A DNA stretch of 64,000 nt from Purshia tridentata (lineage: Eukaryota > Streptophyta > Magnoliopsida > Rosales > Rosaceae), in the NCBI GenBank assembly GCA_003254885.1, contig QANT01001171.1, positions 18,174 through 82,173 of the forward strand. Reading direction: 5' to 3'. Each line of letters opens with the position of its first letter. The first letter of the stretch is position 1. Both the position numbers and the translations under genes were made by a program. Shown here piece by piece: positions 12,752 through 25,360 of this stretch. Under the pieces are notes generated by a model. It had not been told where the DNA came from and made no database searches. It saw only the letters and a program-made list of their open reading frames with translations.

Positions 12752-13735
12752 CATATTTACCTCTTCAAGCATTGAAAGAAGTCTGGTTTTCCTCTTCTGC
12801 AATTCAACGAATTCGAGGGAGTAAAGGGAGGACTGTTGCTTTCTTGAAGAACTGGATGTGCCATTATTATTATCTTCTTCCCACTGTTTGTTTTTGTGGG
12901 GCTTCTGCTTTTGTTGTGGAGGATCAGTTTGCTTTGTTCCGAGGCTGCAAAACTCATTAAGGAGCTCCTGAGCAGGGCCCAAGTACTTTGAGTTCCTGAG
13001 CTGGAACAGCCCTTCATGATGAAAATTAACATTATTTGCAGCTTTCCCCAAAAACCCATCTTGCATATTCATCATTTGGTGCTGATGATGATGATCATCT
13101 TGTTGCTGATGATGATTTGTCTGCCTGAGCTCAAAGGACTGTAGCCCAATACTGGAAGGGTTGGTTGAGCTGAGAGAGAGTGAAAGGCCTTGGCTGGGCC
13201 TCTCATTTCCTTCACAAGGAAACACACACCTCAGAGAAGAGTCATCAACAAGGAACCTGTTATTATTCTCTTGGTGCCAAGGCCCCCCAGCAGTAGAGTT
13301 GTGCTCATGATCTTGATGATCATGAGGTCCACCACCTACCATTAGATTCTCACTGCTTGTTTCCGAAATCCCAGTTGCAAAATCGGGTTTGTTGAACTCG
13401 TGGTGCTGATTATAAAAATCAGAACTTGTGGACTCGTTGATCGTTTTTGAAGAGGATGGGCCTGATGGTTTGGGAAAGAAGGCTGCTTTCCACAAGTTTG
13501 TTGTGCTGCTGTTGTGATCATTCTGTTGTTGTTGTTGCTGTAGAGCCTTTGAGAATCCAATCATCTCCATTCCAGTGGTCAAGTTGAACATCTCTGCTGG
13601 GTTGGACTCGAAGCCTTGGATCTGGTTCGTGAACTGGGTTTGAATGGTTGGATTGCTGGAAGAGACATCTGAGTAGCAGAACCCAACTGAAGAAGCCATG
13701 TTCCTTGCTTTGTCTTCACAGAGTTCTCGAGCCAT
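10437..13735 (-). CDS. BEL1: BEL1 homeodomain transcription factor (TALE/BELL class)
   Basis: Four exons run right to left: 13735-12761, 12433-12051, 11438-11378 and 11117-10437. Together they encode 699 residues. The ATG at 13735 gives [12 protein letters not shown], as expected for this clade. Domains in order: QIQGF motif (38-42), Gln run (66-71), ZIBEL-like GLSLSLS (183-189), SKY box [17 protein letters not shown] (249-265), BELL domain (about 305-390), and TALE homeodomain (about 430-492) with the three-residue loop extension PYP (453-455) and WFINARVR in helix 3. A second ZIBEL motif VSLTLGLQ is at 629-636, and the end reads [18 protein letters not shown]. The N-terminal and C-terminal signatures match BEL1 itself rather than other BLH paralogs. 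BELL proteins pair with KNOX proteins through SKY/BELL; BEL1 specifies ovule integument identity and acts in the nucleus. The third intron begins with GC instead of GT. GA/CT tracts lie upstream and in introns. Confidence 0.95.
11344..11363. repeat. (GA)n microsatellite in BEL1 intron 3
   Basis: A 20-base GA run lying 14 bases beyond exon 3 of BEL1, which ends at 11378, just inside the GC-donor intron. Confidence 0.9.
11526..11570. repeat. (GA)n microsatellite in BEL1 intron 2
   Basis: A near-perfect GA run of about 45 bases, interrupted once by TA. It reads as a CT tract in the direction of BEL1 transcription. Confidence 0.92.
11659..11681. repeat. (AT)n microsatellite in BEL1 intron 2
   Basis: A pure AT run of about 23 bases. 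Confidence 0.9.
12711..12744. repeat. (GT)n microsatellite next to the BEL1 exon 1 donor
   Basis: A GT run of about 34 bases (AC on the gene strand). It starts about 16 bases inside intron 1, after donor GAAGAG|GTAAAT. Length changes here could influence splicing, but that is inference. Confidence 0.92.
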
Positions 13736-14000
13736 CAAACTAGAAGTTTACTTCTTTTTTGTTGTTGTTGTTTGGTTTTAGCCTCTGCTATTAACTGGAA
13801 GTTATGCTCTTTCTGCCACAAAAGAACACAGAAATTGAATTGATCCCCATTAAAACAGAGCTGATGAAGAATATGAATTAAGATCAGTAATTGAAATTTA
13901 TGAACTACCAAAAGGTACCCTTTTTATCAGATGAATGGAAAAAAGGGACAAACTTTGATGTTTGTTGTGACTGATTATGTGGGACACTATTGCATTAGAG

Positions 14001-14004
<4 letters not shown>

Positions 14005-14055
<51 letters not shown>
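14005..14055. repeat. (GA)n microsatellite upstream of BEL1
   Basis: An uninterrupted GA run of about 50 bases, 270-320 bases upstream of the BEL1 start codon. It probably lies in the leader or core promoter, where it reads as a CT tract on the gene strand. Confidence 0.95.
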
Positions 14056-14059
<4 letters not shown>

Positions 14060-14334
14060 GTTACCAAGTGGAGTATATATGTGGTTGTTCAGGAAAAGTG
14101 GGGAGGTCTTGGTGATGGTGGTGGTCCTTTGGATGAGTGATGGAAAAGGGAGAGAGAATAGAGAAGAAGAGTGGTGTGGACTCCTTTTTCTCAGACTTCT
14201 TCTGCTAATAAGCCAACATGGTATGCCATGAAAACCCAACCTCGGAAGAAAGATCAGATATATCTCCTCAGAAATAGAAGATCAGATAGGGCTGATGATG
14301 ACCTCCTAACCATGTTCATCATTTCATATATGGC

Positions 14335-14373
<39 letters not shown>
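14335..14373. repeat. (CT)n microsatellite upstream of BEL1
   Basis: A CT run of about 39 bases with one TA interruption. It is a GA tract on the BEL1 strand, about 600 bases before the start codon. Confidence 0.93.
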
Positions 14374-15030
14374 CCTCCCCCCTAAGTGGGTCAATGCACC
14401 ATGATATAAATACCTCCAAAATAGACTTCCTGGAATGAGAATTCTAATACATACATACCCTCTCCTAGTCTCCTCAATTATTTCATACCCAACAATTAAT
14501 TTTAAATTACGGTTAACCCATCAAAACTTTTATTTTGACCAATAGACCATCAAAACACTTTTAATTAATATAATAATAAGTAATTGAATATTTAGAAAAT
14601 TAAACCCCCCCACCCTCCCCTCCCTGTTTGCAATGTACTACTGCCACTGTTAGTCCTACTAAGCAAAGTACCAGCACTAAGGGAACAACAGAGTAATGAC
14701 GAGTCCTTTGCCTGTGTACACAAACTACAAGCCGCCACATGACCTTCTCTCTCTTACACATAATCATAATCACCATTCACCCCGCAGTAGAAGACCAAAA
14801 ACCCAGAAAAACAATATAAATTTCTATAAAACTATATAATAATAACAATAATATAAAAAAATTAATTAATTAAAAATCGGTGTAGGGAAACGAATCCCAA
14901 GATGTCATTCCTAAGTAGGAGTTGTTTCCAGGCTTTTTCAGATGGGTTTCAGTGAGCTAGTGTAGGCCTTCTGTTTGGGGGAGGGTGGTGGACCAACCCT
15001 GCCCTCTGCCTTGGCCTAGTGGCCTGCCCT

Positions 15031-15294
15031 CTATTAGTTTTAGCCTTTAGGTGTACTATTTTCTTTTTTCTTTTTCTTTTTTTGCTGTAAGACAAATAGG
15101 GGAGTTTTTCACAGTGAGAGAAAGAGAAAGAGAGATGAAATTATGAAAGAATAGATGCGCCTGATCTATTAGTTTTAGCCTTTAGGTGTACTATTTTGTT
15201 TTTCTTTTTTTTTTGCTGTAAGACAAATAGGGAAGTTTTTCACAGTGAGAGAAAGAGAGAGAGAGATGAAATTATGAAAGAATAGATGCGCCTG
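15031..15294. repeat. Tandem duplication, two copies of about 130 bases
   Basis: Copy 1 starts at 15031 and copy 2 at 15166, both with CTATTAGTTTTAGCCTTTAG. Both end in AATAGATGCGCCTG. The copies differ mainly in the length of the internal pyrimidine run and a GA/GAAA tract. Confidence 0.9.
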
Positions 15295-15404
15295 GAGTAG
15301 TGCAAAAAATGTTCCCAAAATAAGGGACTGTGTGGGAGGAGATGAGGTGGTCCAATGTTTTCCCATCTAATTCTCATTAATTCGTGTCTTAAAAGTAGTC
15401 CACC

Positions 15405-15434
15405 CATTCATCCATCCATCCATCCATCCATCCA
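15405..15434. repeat. (ATCC)n microsatellite
   Basis: About seven copies of the tetranucleotide ATCC. Confidence 0.9.
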
Positions 15435-18400
15435 ATATGGGACCGCATCTTTTCTTTTTCTTTTTATTTATGATGAGAATGAAAATATGCCTACTCCACG
15501 CGCACCCTTTGCATGCCTCTCATTAACTCATTTCTTTAGTCCGTCCTCCACAAACCCTATCATCTATCACCACATTTTTCAAATCAATCTCCTGCCACAT
15601 GCTCTTATGGAAATGACTTCTAAGTACAAGGTTGTGGGCACTTTATAACTTATTTGGTCACTGAAATTTTTCTAGAAATTTTTATCAAACTTATTGATCT
15701 ATTACACGATTGATTATGTCACATGAAAATAAAATTCGATTGTGAAAAATTTAAAATTGATTTATGTTGTCAGAAAGTCATGAACTTCATACAGAACATA
15801 TGTATGCCTCCTCATGAAAAGAATTATAGTTTTCTCAATTACCGACGCTAATTATTCTAAACAATTGTCATTCAATACCAATAAGAAATTTATTTTTATG
15901 GAATATATTATTAATAATACGACCGTAACTCTCTTAATTTTGTTAAAGAATATATTGTAAAAACTTTTGAAAGACCAAATTGCTTTTAAAACATTGATCA
16001 AGAGATGCCATATAGGTCATAGGTTTGTCCTAGTTTGATTTTGAGGGCCCTAAAAAGTCACAAATCACATGTTTCTTTGATGTGGATGAAATAAAACTCT
16101 TCTTTCAAAATCTATTTTCAAAAATAACTCAAAAGTTATAATTTCAAGTAGCCCATGTCATATTCAAAAATAAAAGGGTTTAATTGCATTTTCCATAACA
16201 TGAAAATATAAGTGAATCACATCCAAGTAATTGTCTGAAAAGCTTTAATTTTCAACGCCAAGCATATGTTTCTCATATATACTTGCTCAAATGTGAGAGC
16301 GTGAGGCACACGCACCAGGAAATGAGAGTGAGAAAGCAGAGTCCCCACGCGGCTTTAATAATATGTGGTCTGTTAAAAGCAGGTGGTCCTATAACGAAGC
16401 TTTCTACGCCGCTTGCCATATATTTCTCCTTTTCTCTTCTCTTACTCTACACCTACACCACGCTGACCTCATACCCTCTTTTGGCTTTGGCTCTCCTCTT
16501 CCTGATTCTATCGTACGCACCCCCTGCGCAACTTAGCAACTCACCACTCCCAAACAACCCCTCTCTCGCTCACTCACTCCTCAGTTTTAACTATCATCAG
16601 AGCCTTACGTAACTTTCATTCAGATTTTATATGTTAATGGGTGTGCGTCCTACGCACCCCTCCCCCCATTCCTCATGACCTCAAGCCAAAAAAGAAAAGC
16701 TGTACGGACACCCCTGCTTTTGATGAAGGGTACCTATAAAAGGTTCTTTTTTTTTGAAGGGTCAATTTGGTGGACACCCATAAAAAACGGGGGAGGGGTG
16801 GTCAATTTGAACCGGGTTTTTGAAACTTGTAACTATGAGTTCTTAGGCCAGTAGGATGGTCCAAAGACCATGGTCGATGCGGTGCCTATTGCATGGACCA
16901 GGCTATGTATATAGTAGCCACTGTGCTTGGCGCAGCTTTTTGATCAGAAACAACAGGTTAGATCATCAGTTTTGTGATATGAATATGATGGAGTGGGAGT
17001 GGTCTGGAAATTAAAAGCCAAAGTAAGTAGATCCAAGGGGGTTTACTGCACTTTAGTTATTGTTTGGGGCCTTTTTTGGCCAATGGATTGGTGAGTATGG
17101 TGTGTGCCATTATGGTTGTAGGGACAAGATATATGGTGTATATGTAGTGTACTCTTTGCACTGGGGCAGCCACAGTCTAGAAGATAGGGTGTTAATGTAG
17201 AGACTGTTTGATTCTGAAGTGGGTTCAATTGCAGCCTGAATTTGGGTTTGTCCACAAGCCTAATGAATAGTATTAATTAAACCATTGTGAATTGTTGAAG
17301 ATACTATAAAAAATAAAAATAAAAAAGAGATTTTGCAAAGAGAAATGAGTCTTAATTGATGAGTTCTTCCACTTCCACCAAGATTCCATTTGATTAATTA
17401 ATTCACCAATTTCTAGAATAGCTAGCTAGCTAGGCGCTGTTAACAAGCAGAGACTTTGAGTTACTTAAAAAAGATGTAACAGTGTTACAGTTACCAGAAA
17501 TATTTAGCAACTCCATCGAGGTCATCTAAAACTTTCCAACAGAGCCAGTGATTGATTTGCTGCTATTATGGTCAAGGTTGTTTTCCTTTGTTTTCATACC
17601 ACGGAATGTGAAACATATGAAGCAGAGAAAAACAAAGCCTTTGCAATCACAAAGGCAGCAGGGTTACTTATTTGGAGTACATGTTGTAACATTCTAGAGT
17701 TATAATCTTCAGCAAATTATCTATGTCAATTAACCACCCATCCCAAAACTTTATTAAATCTCTAGGTTTTACAAACTAGTCTTGGGTTTGAGGTCTTCAA
17801 TTTTCATCTCCTCCTATTTTTTGTAGAGTGGATAGAGTTGCACTTGATTGTGTGCATGATAAAACTACTATGTTAGCTTGATATATATTGTTAATTTCAT
17901 AACTTGGTCATGTTATAAAATTAGAAGGGTAAGAGCTTATTATTGTCAAAGACACCTCTAGATGTGTCATTGTTTGCTGTTAACATGGATTGTCCACCAT
18001 TTAAATGAAAAATCAATAAGCTTTCGTGTGCAGGAAACTATATATATATAATTAATCATATATGTTATTTTCAAGGAATATTACAATAATATGAATAGAA
18101 CCATAATTTATTTGACCTTCGCTACCATGGAATTATGGCACAATATATGGTTATACCTTTTTCCCCCTTGCATGTCCTTATCATCCATAATTGTGATTAA
18201 TTTCCACAATGAATTGAAACTCTTGATCCTTTGGCATATATAATGACGGCTGCATGAAAAAAACAAATACCTTTGCCTCCCCCTTAATTCTTTACCAAGC
18301 CAAGATGTGACAGAAAACACTAGTCTTAATATATAACATATCACACGTAATTTAATTAATTAGGATAATAATAAAAAAACTTAAATTAACATACAAAACC

Positions 18401-19189
18401 GTTAATTAGGTCACTAAAAGAACCTGAATAGATTAATGATTAATCAGATTAAAACTCAAGTAATACTTGTGGGTTGTTAAAAGCACAAAGTATCCATTAT
18501 TTTTTATGGGTAACCATATCTTTACTCATTTTTCTTTTATTCCTACTTTTGTGGAAAGGAGAAGAGAAAGAAAAAAATGATGAGCAATTTGGCACTACGA
18601 ACGTTGTGTATAGTGCATAATGCACCATAAAGCTAACCCACAAGGAAAATTTTGTTCATGGTGGGCCACCATTTATTGTATCAATTGACATGGAAGTCCA
18701 AAGCATAAGTTAAAAATGGCCCTTTTTTGTTTTCATAGCCGTTAAAATTAGACATCAAAATCTTCAACCATTTTGGTTCTTGAATGGACTGTCAAGATCG
18801 ATCTGGTTACATGCTTTCTGGGGCATATATTCACTACTAACCAATCAAATTAACAAGTCCTCCATTGAACCAATTAAGGGTCTAGATCGACCATCCATCA
18901 ATTTGTGATATATATATATATATATAGTCCCTCTAGTCCACATGACTTATGGCAGTTAACAGACAAAAAGAAGCTAAGCTTTGCTTAGCCCTTTATTCTT
19001 TGAACACATAAATGAAAGTGAAAGAATGGGATCTGATGATGACTAAAGCTCTGCCTCGATCTAAATCTTTTTCTTCTGTTTACATTACAAACTGTATATT
19101 CCTTGCTTCTTTAATTAGTATTCTTAAAAACGTTTATTGTCCCCACATCAAAAATGAGAAGTTTTACTTTATAATATATATCGTTTTGG

Positions 19190-19510
19190 TAGGGCTGAGT
19201 TTTTGTATTGAAATACTGTATCAATACCGATACTGTACCGACATTATGGTATTATTTTTTATATCTGTACTATCAATACAGTACAGTACCGAACCGCCTA
19301 GCATCGATACCAGTATTGGTATGTAAATCACCCTCCTCGAACCACTAAAATATCATACCGCATCTATATACCGCGATAGTCTACTGATATCATACAGAAA
19401 AGTCGATAACCGACCTTATCAATATTAGATCGGTATTGTTTTATTCTAATTTAATGTTGTTGGTATCAGTATCAGTATCTGTGTTGGCCTTTCGGTAAGA
19501 TAACCCATAC
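19190..19510. repeat. Degenerate repeat rich in CGGTA/GTACCG motifs
   Basis: The stretch is dense in ATACCG, GTACCG, CGGTAT and GGTATCAGTATC words on both strands. It begins after TAGGGCTGAG. Such composition is common in degenerate plant MITE or hAT interiors. I could not find matched ends or a target duplication. Confidence 0.35.
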
Positions 19511-20004
19511 TGACCAATTCTTAGTTTTTGATATATATAACAATTATCAAATAATTTTTAATTAAATATTTAAGCTTCTACTTGGTATTAGAAATTTAGA
19601 ACATACAAATCTACGTATTTGGAATCATATTTTATTTTTTCTTCTAAGCCATGCATTTATGATTTGAATTTTGAATTGACTTTGCACAATGGGGACAAAA
19701 AAGTATTATTGTTGTACGGCATTACATTATCTCTAAACTAAAAAAATGACCCAAAAGAGGCTTTTCCATTATTAAATAAAAATATATTTTAAATGCCAAA
19801 AGTTTTTTCTCTTACGTGCACTTGCTTAAAGATCTGATCATAACATACATGAAGTAGATAGAAAATAGGGGAGGACAAAGGTGGAACTAGGTCCAATTCA
19901 ATAATATATATAAAGACAAGCTCAACCAAAAAGTAAAGTATAAAGGCAAAGGCAGATTGAAATTGCAGAAGACAGCTAGAATGGTACATTTCTTTGGAGA
20001 ATAA

Positions 20005-20028
20005 CTCTCTCTCTCTCTCTCTCTCTCT
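20005..20028. repeat. (CT)n microsatellite
   Basis: A pure CT run of about 24 bases in the BEL1-AT74 intergenic region. Confidence 0.93.
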
Positions 20029-21073
20029 ATATACATGTATTGTGTATATATATGCTGATATTAGAATGTTGACATTTAAAATAAATGAAATAATTTGCCT
20101 ATATGACAATCGAATGATTGCATTAATTCATTACATGCAGATAGATCGAGCTTTGGAATGTTGCAAATCCAATCCCATTTTCGCTTTATTAATTTATGTC
20201 TTCCTTGACAGAGTTCTGAAGGGTGTTTTTTTTCTTTATATACTTCCATATATCTCATGTTTGCAAAGCTTTTTAAGTGAAAGCCAGTTGTAATTCCAAA
20301 GGCCGATTAAGATTGGTACTCCATTTTGTACCGTTTGTAGAGAAACATATTTAAGATGGGGCATTTCTCATACTATCCTTCTCATAGAAACGACTAAAAT
20401 AACCTTGCAATTACCCTTTTGAAACCAATAATTAGGCATATAATGACAATATATCGATCAGAGTTCAATTTGCAAGTTTGACTAGCTATACACTGACCCT
20501 AAACCCGAAGAGCAACTTTGTCAAGTCCAAGTCTTAGCCACACCAAAAGTTTTTGCTCTAAGTAATATATACATGATCATGTCGCCCACAATACTACAAA
20601 TGTGGAAATTTAGATAACAAATGCGCACTTGTAAGATATCGATCTTAACCCCAAGCAAAAAAGTAATAATAAAAGAAACAAAGAAAAAGAAAGAAAGAAA
20701 GATATATTAACCCGATTTTATATAATTATTGATCTTATAAGAAAGATGAGTCAGCAAGAAGACTAAAGTCAAAATAAATGACAAAAACCCAAAAGAAATA
20801 AGTAGCCTTTAGCTTGTTGTCTCATGTGCATCTGTCTCTCAACAACAGGAAGACTAATTTCATTTTTTCTTTCCACCCTGATATTTATGAATCTCACTAA
20901 TAAGTTAATTTAGCTTGCATGTCTTCTTAATACAATAATCTTTTTGTGTTGGCAATTACAAGAAGTATCTTAAAGGACCTTGCTACCATTCCCAATTGGA
21001 CGATTGTTCAAACTAATTAGCTTTTCTGTAAGAGACATATATATCTAATGAAAGCTACTCTTTTATGTGTATA

Positions 21074-21094
21074 TAATAATAATAATAATAATAA

Positions 21095-21121
<27 letters not shown>
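21074..21121. repeat. (AAT)n/(ATT)n palindromic trinucleotide array
   Basis: About eight ATA repeats are followed directly by about eight complementary TTA repeats. The array can form a perfect AT hairpin or cruciform of over 20 base pairs. Confidence 0.9.
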
Positions 21122-21125
<4 letters not shown>

Positions 21126-24100
21126 ATATGTATATATATATATATGCATGTATTGCAAGTGGGCTGCTTGACTTGAGTAAAACAAATCTTTATGTAAATA
21201 TTAAAAGACTATGCATGTAGTAAAACAAATTACGTACCACCAATTTCCACAATGATTTTCACACTTGACTTTACATTTATATATCTATGTGTTATACCCA
21301 TACTATAAATGAGTCTTGAAGAGAAGGACCCAAGTGAGTTGTTCGGTTGACAATGCTTCATACAATCAACATTTCTTTTTTAATGGATATAATACGATTC
21401 AGCAAATTAAATACTAAGGGTATGTACATCTTTACTATTAGAGTACTCTACAATACCAATTAGTATTAATATCGGAATTTGGTATCCAATCATAGTCTTT
21501 CAACAAATTAATTATACACAAAATAAGTTATAAATTCACCATTTATTTGCTCACACGTGTATATATATATCCCAAAACATGCACAGCACTATTAATTTCC
21601 AATGCGCACTAGCTAGAATAATTCTTACAACTATAAAGTTTGGTATAAAAGTTCACAAATTGTTTCTTATCTTATAAAAGAGTGGGTTAAAGTTTATGTC
21701 TTTATCTATATGAAATAATCATTATTTGTATTTGGCGTAAAATACAAAGTTATAATAATATCTATCTATTGTGAACAATGATGAAGGTTCAAATTAAGTG
21801 GATATCCATTTCAAGGAAAATTATGTGGACATTCTAACTCCAGCCTTTATTCTAATGATTTGAATCATCAATTTTTAAGATATATAATTCTTAATGAATT
21901 ATTTAGTCCAAAGATCTGTCAAATTAGAAATCGTTTAATGATTTAATTATTATTGTTATTATTTTAATTTTATCAGGCAAATTGTTTTCCTTAAAAATCT
22001 AGCTATAAAGAACAGTTTTTCCTTTTAATAATAATGATATATCTTAAATTAACACCCTCAACTGTAACCTTTATTTTTTTTAAAATGGGTAGAACCAAAA
22101 TATAATCTATGCATTACTGTCAACATTAAGCATTCTGTCAAAAATCCCAAGGGTCAATTTTGTATTACTTTAATTTATTTGTGTTTTTACTAAAATGGGA
22201 TTCAAATATAAAGTTCTTATTTGTTGCTACTTATACTCCTACATGCTAGTTCCTCTAAATAATCGAAAACATCTTTGTCAATGACCATCGGAAACTTTTA
22301 ATTAGCAAATAAAAAAGCTATAAAGCTTAGCTTTTTCGAGAAAGGGTAGTTATCATATAGAAAGTGGTGGATGGTCCTTAAAGATTAATAAAAACGGAAG
22401 GGTTAAATGCTTTGGTTTGTTACCAATAAAATTATATATGGAGAGGTTGCTATTTGCCAATGCAACTTGTACAAATGGTAGGGCTACAACACATATGGGT
22501 ATACGAGACAAAACAATGTACGTGCAAGAATTAATGTTTAGTAAAACAATGAGGTAGGAGTGGTTTAAGTTTAGAGCCCATAGTTTCCTACACTTCTCCA
22601 TCACTATGAAGTAAAAAAAGAGTAATACTAGCTAGTTTTTATAGACAGCGCTTAATCACTACTGCTTAATTTTATTTCATATATATATATATTCCATCTT
22701 TTTAAATCTCATCTAGTCATCTCCATCTCGAACATCTCATCTATCTTACCTTATTTGATTCAATATATTGGTAACAAAATTAAACTTTTTGCTTATCTCC
22801 CTTCTTCCCTAACCAAAAAACAGAAAAAAAATTTCTTATAAAACTGTCATAAGTTTAATTAACCACTTAAATTCTTCATCTAAACGAGAGCAAGTTCAAT
22901 TATATAATAGACCTATTCAACTATAAGGTCTCAGTGTTATTTGTAGTAGATCGACCACTCACTTATATGTAGTAGTATTTTTTAATTATGTGGGTTCGAA
23001 TTATATAACTTCAACATAAATAATAATTGATGCATGTAGTATTATTGATAAACAAAAACTAACCTCTCCCAGCCCTTTGAAGAAAGAAAATAGGGTGCTA
23101 TATATTCAGTAAATATTTGTCCTGAAAACAATGACAAAAAACAAATTGTGTCTATCAGTTGTACCTTATGATCCTAGCTAGCTAGGGTATAGTAGCTAGT
23201 ACTAGTGCTGATCGAAAGAGGTCCAGGGATAAGTGTGGAAGGACAAAAGACCCCACCCCACCCTTAAAAGCTTTACATTTAGGACATGCATGTTGATGAA
23301 TTATTGTAGTACTGTACAAAATTTTCATGGACTGACCCAGGTTTACTATATAGTATATATAGTCATGGTCAAGAGCTGGTAGAAGAAGAAATTCCTAGTT
23401 TGATCTGAAATAAATAAATATATAGTAAAACAATTAATAGGAGATTTTGCTTGCTTAACGACTGACTATAAGTACTAGTTTTAGAGATTTTAGGCGTACA
23501 GAATAGGACCTCATACCTAATCCCATGAAGGTGTTATATGTCTTTGTTGACTAAAGAATTGGATTATGGGAATTAATTATCACCAACAAACATCGACTTG
23601 GGATATCCAGAATCACTTGAAGATTGATATAAATGATTGGTACTATAACTATGGATTTTGCCAAGCAACTTCTATACGTAACAAAAAGATTAATGAAGTT
23701 GACTAATCTTGCAGGCATCCCCAACTTAATTATTATGCACAAAAGTACTTTAATTAACTTACTAATTAGATCACTTTAAATAATGTTGCAATATTTTATT
23801 TACGATCTCCATGACTTCATGCTTGATCTTGCTTTTTTTCTTTTATCCAATAAAGAAAATAGTACAATACTTAATGATATTGGAAAACCTCGTGGAACAC
23901 CCATATATATATGCTATAGTGTTACCAAACAACAATGGATAATTAATGAACAAAAGAAGGTATAATAGTATGCACATTGACAACTTTATGATCGATCCAT
24001 ATATCCACTGCAGCATGAATACCAACATGCAACATAATTTCCCTTCACGATAAACATGCTTAATTAGTCTGAGAACACTACGTAGTTGACATAACAAATA

Positions 24101-24843
24101 ATTAAAATCATGGATATAAGAGTTGGAATATGCCATGGAAGAAAAATTAAGTTTGTGATTAAGAATATTTATAATTAGTCCACAAAGAACAGAATATTAA
24201 TAAGTACTATAACTTAGCCCTGACCAGATGAATAATATCCAAGCCTAAAGCCTAAGCAACACTCAGGGTTTGGAGTCTCTTGTCTCTTGAGTCAAGATGG
24301 AGTTAGCGAGCTTTGATCATGAGATAACATTGAAGTGTTGGTGTCGTAAAAGCGCTTTTAAGCCTTCTAAAAGCACTGTCAAACAATAATTCATTACTTA
24401 GTTTTTATCACCAATTCGGGATTATATTATATTCATATCTTATATGGGCTCAAACTCTTAGTTGAACTAGTTTTCTTGTCCAACTGGAAACAGGGCTTAG
24501 TCATGGTAAGCAAGGTTTAGAAAGGAAGCCCATAATATACAGATCCATACACCATTGGCCCCATCTTCTCTTCCCAGCAGAACAAAAGGAACATTAATTA
24601 GAGATTGGACCCATTATTTTTTTTCTATTTATTTATCATCTAATTAAATTATTGCTTAAATGCTTTAAAAAAACTTACTATGTGAACACAATAAGAGTAG
24701 GTACCATAACAAGTTCCTTCATCCTGACGTTTCCAAGAATCAAATGGGATTAAAATTTTTTTTTTTTTTTTTTGGAAAGGATTATACTGTTTTTTATTCC
24801 CACCTCTTCTGGACAAATTGCAGGGCAAATTAGATGGTGAATA

Positions 24844-24868
24844 TCTCATCCCATCAAATGGGATGAGA
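24844..24868. repeat. Short perfect inverted repeat
   Basis: TCTCATCCCAT (24844-24854) and ATGGGATGAGA (24858-24868) form an 11-bp stem with a three-base loop. TCTCATCCCA recurs about 40 bases downstream. The function is unknown. Confidence 0.8.
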
Positions 24869-25360
24869 GTACCTCTTAAATATCTCATCCCACAAGACAC
24901 ATCAAATTGGGACCCAAAGGCACTATATGCACATTGGTCCCCTCTAGCAGAAGGACAAAAAACCTTGCTGGGAGGAAAGCACCTACCGTCTATTTCCACA
25001 ATTCACAACACAACAATTGATTAATCACAAGTTCACAACACAACAAAACATGAAAAGGGTCCCCTGCCAATTACATTTGAACCACATACAAACATAACAA
25101 TCAGATAAGAAGGTTTCTATCAAATGCCAATTCAGATAGACATATATATGATGGGAAAACATGAAAGCTCCATCCAGAAAATTTGAACTTTCTTTCTTTG
25201 ACATTGAGTCTCAGAGGGTCATATCCACCTTGAAATATATACTTGCATACAAACATTTCACTGTCATTGAATTTTCTGCAACCTGAAATAAGTTTGAGAT
25301 CAGCACCATATTGCAGCATATGACTAGAACTTCAATTAAGGATCAGTGTGCTTTCTGCTC

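Larger units (their letters stand above)
13736..14400 (-). promoter_or_regulatory. BEL1 leader and proximal promoter, rich in GA/CT tracts
   Basis: This is the sequence immediately 5' of the BEL1 ATG. Two long dinucleotide tracts of opposite purine/pyrimidine polarity lie within 640 bases. GA-rich elements are known binding sites for BASIC PENTACYSTEINE factors at ovule genes such as INO and SEEDSTICK, so the tracts are candidate regulatory sites. I cannot locate the transcription start, and a leader intron cannot be excluded. Confidence 0.4.
14400..25360. other. Long gene-free region between BEL1 and the AT74-like gene
   Basis: About 11 kb separates the two divergently transcribed genes. 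It contains a 135-base tandem duplication (15031-15294), an ATCC microsatellite (about 15405-15434), an AT run (about 18908-18926), a degenerate repeat-like stretch with many GTACCG/CGGTA motifs (about 19190-19510), a CT run (20005-20028) and a palindromic trinucleotide array (about 21074-21121). The open frames of 60-116 codons (for example 16283-16612 +, 24649-24999 -) have no recognised domain and are AT-driven or low-complexity. I see no gene. Its position upstream of BEL1 makes it the natural place for distal BEL1 control elements, but I identified none. Confidence 0.6.

Noticed and set aside
16283-16612. 109-codon frame with a Leu-rich hydrophobic middle
   Set aside because: Low-complexity Ser/Thr/Leu composition, no recognised domain and no splice or homology support. 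The hydrophobic stretch comes from pyrimidine-rich DNA.
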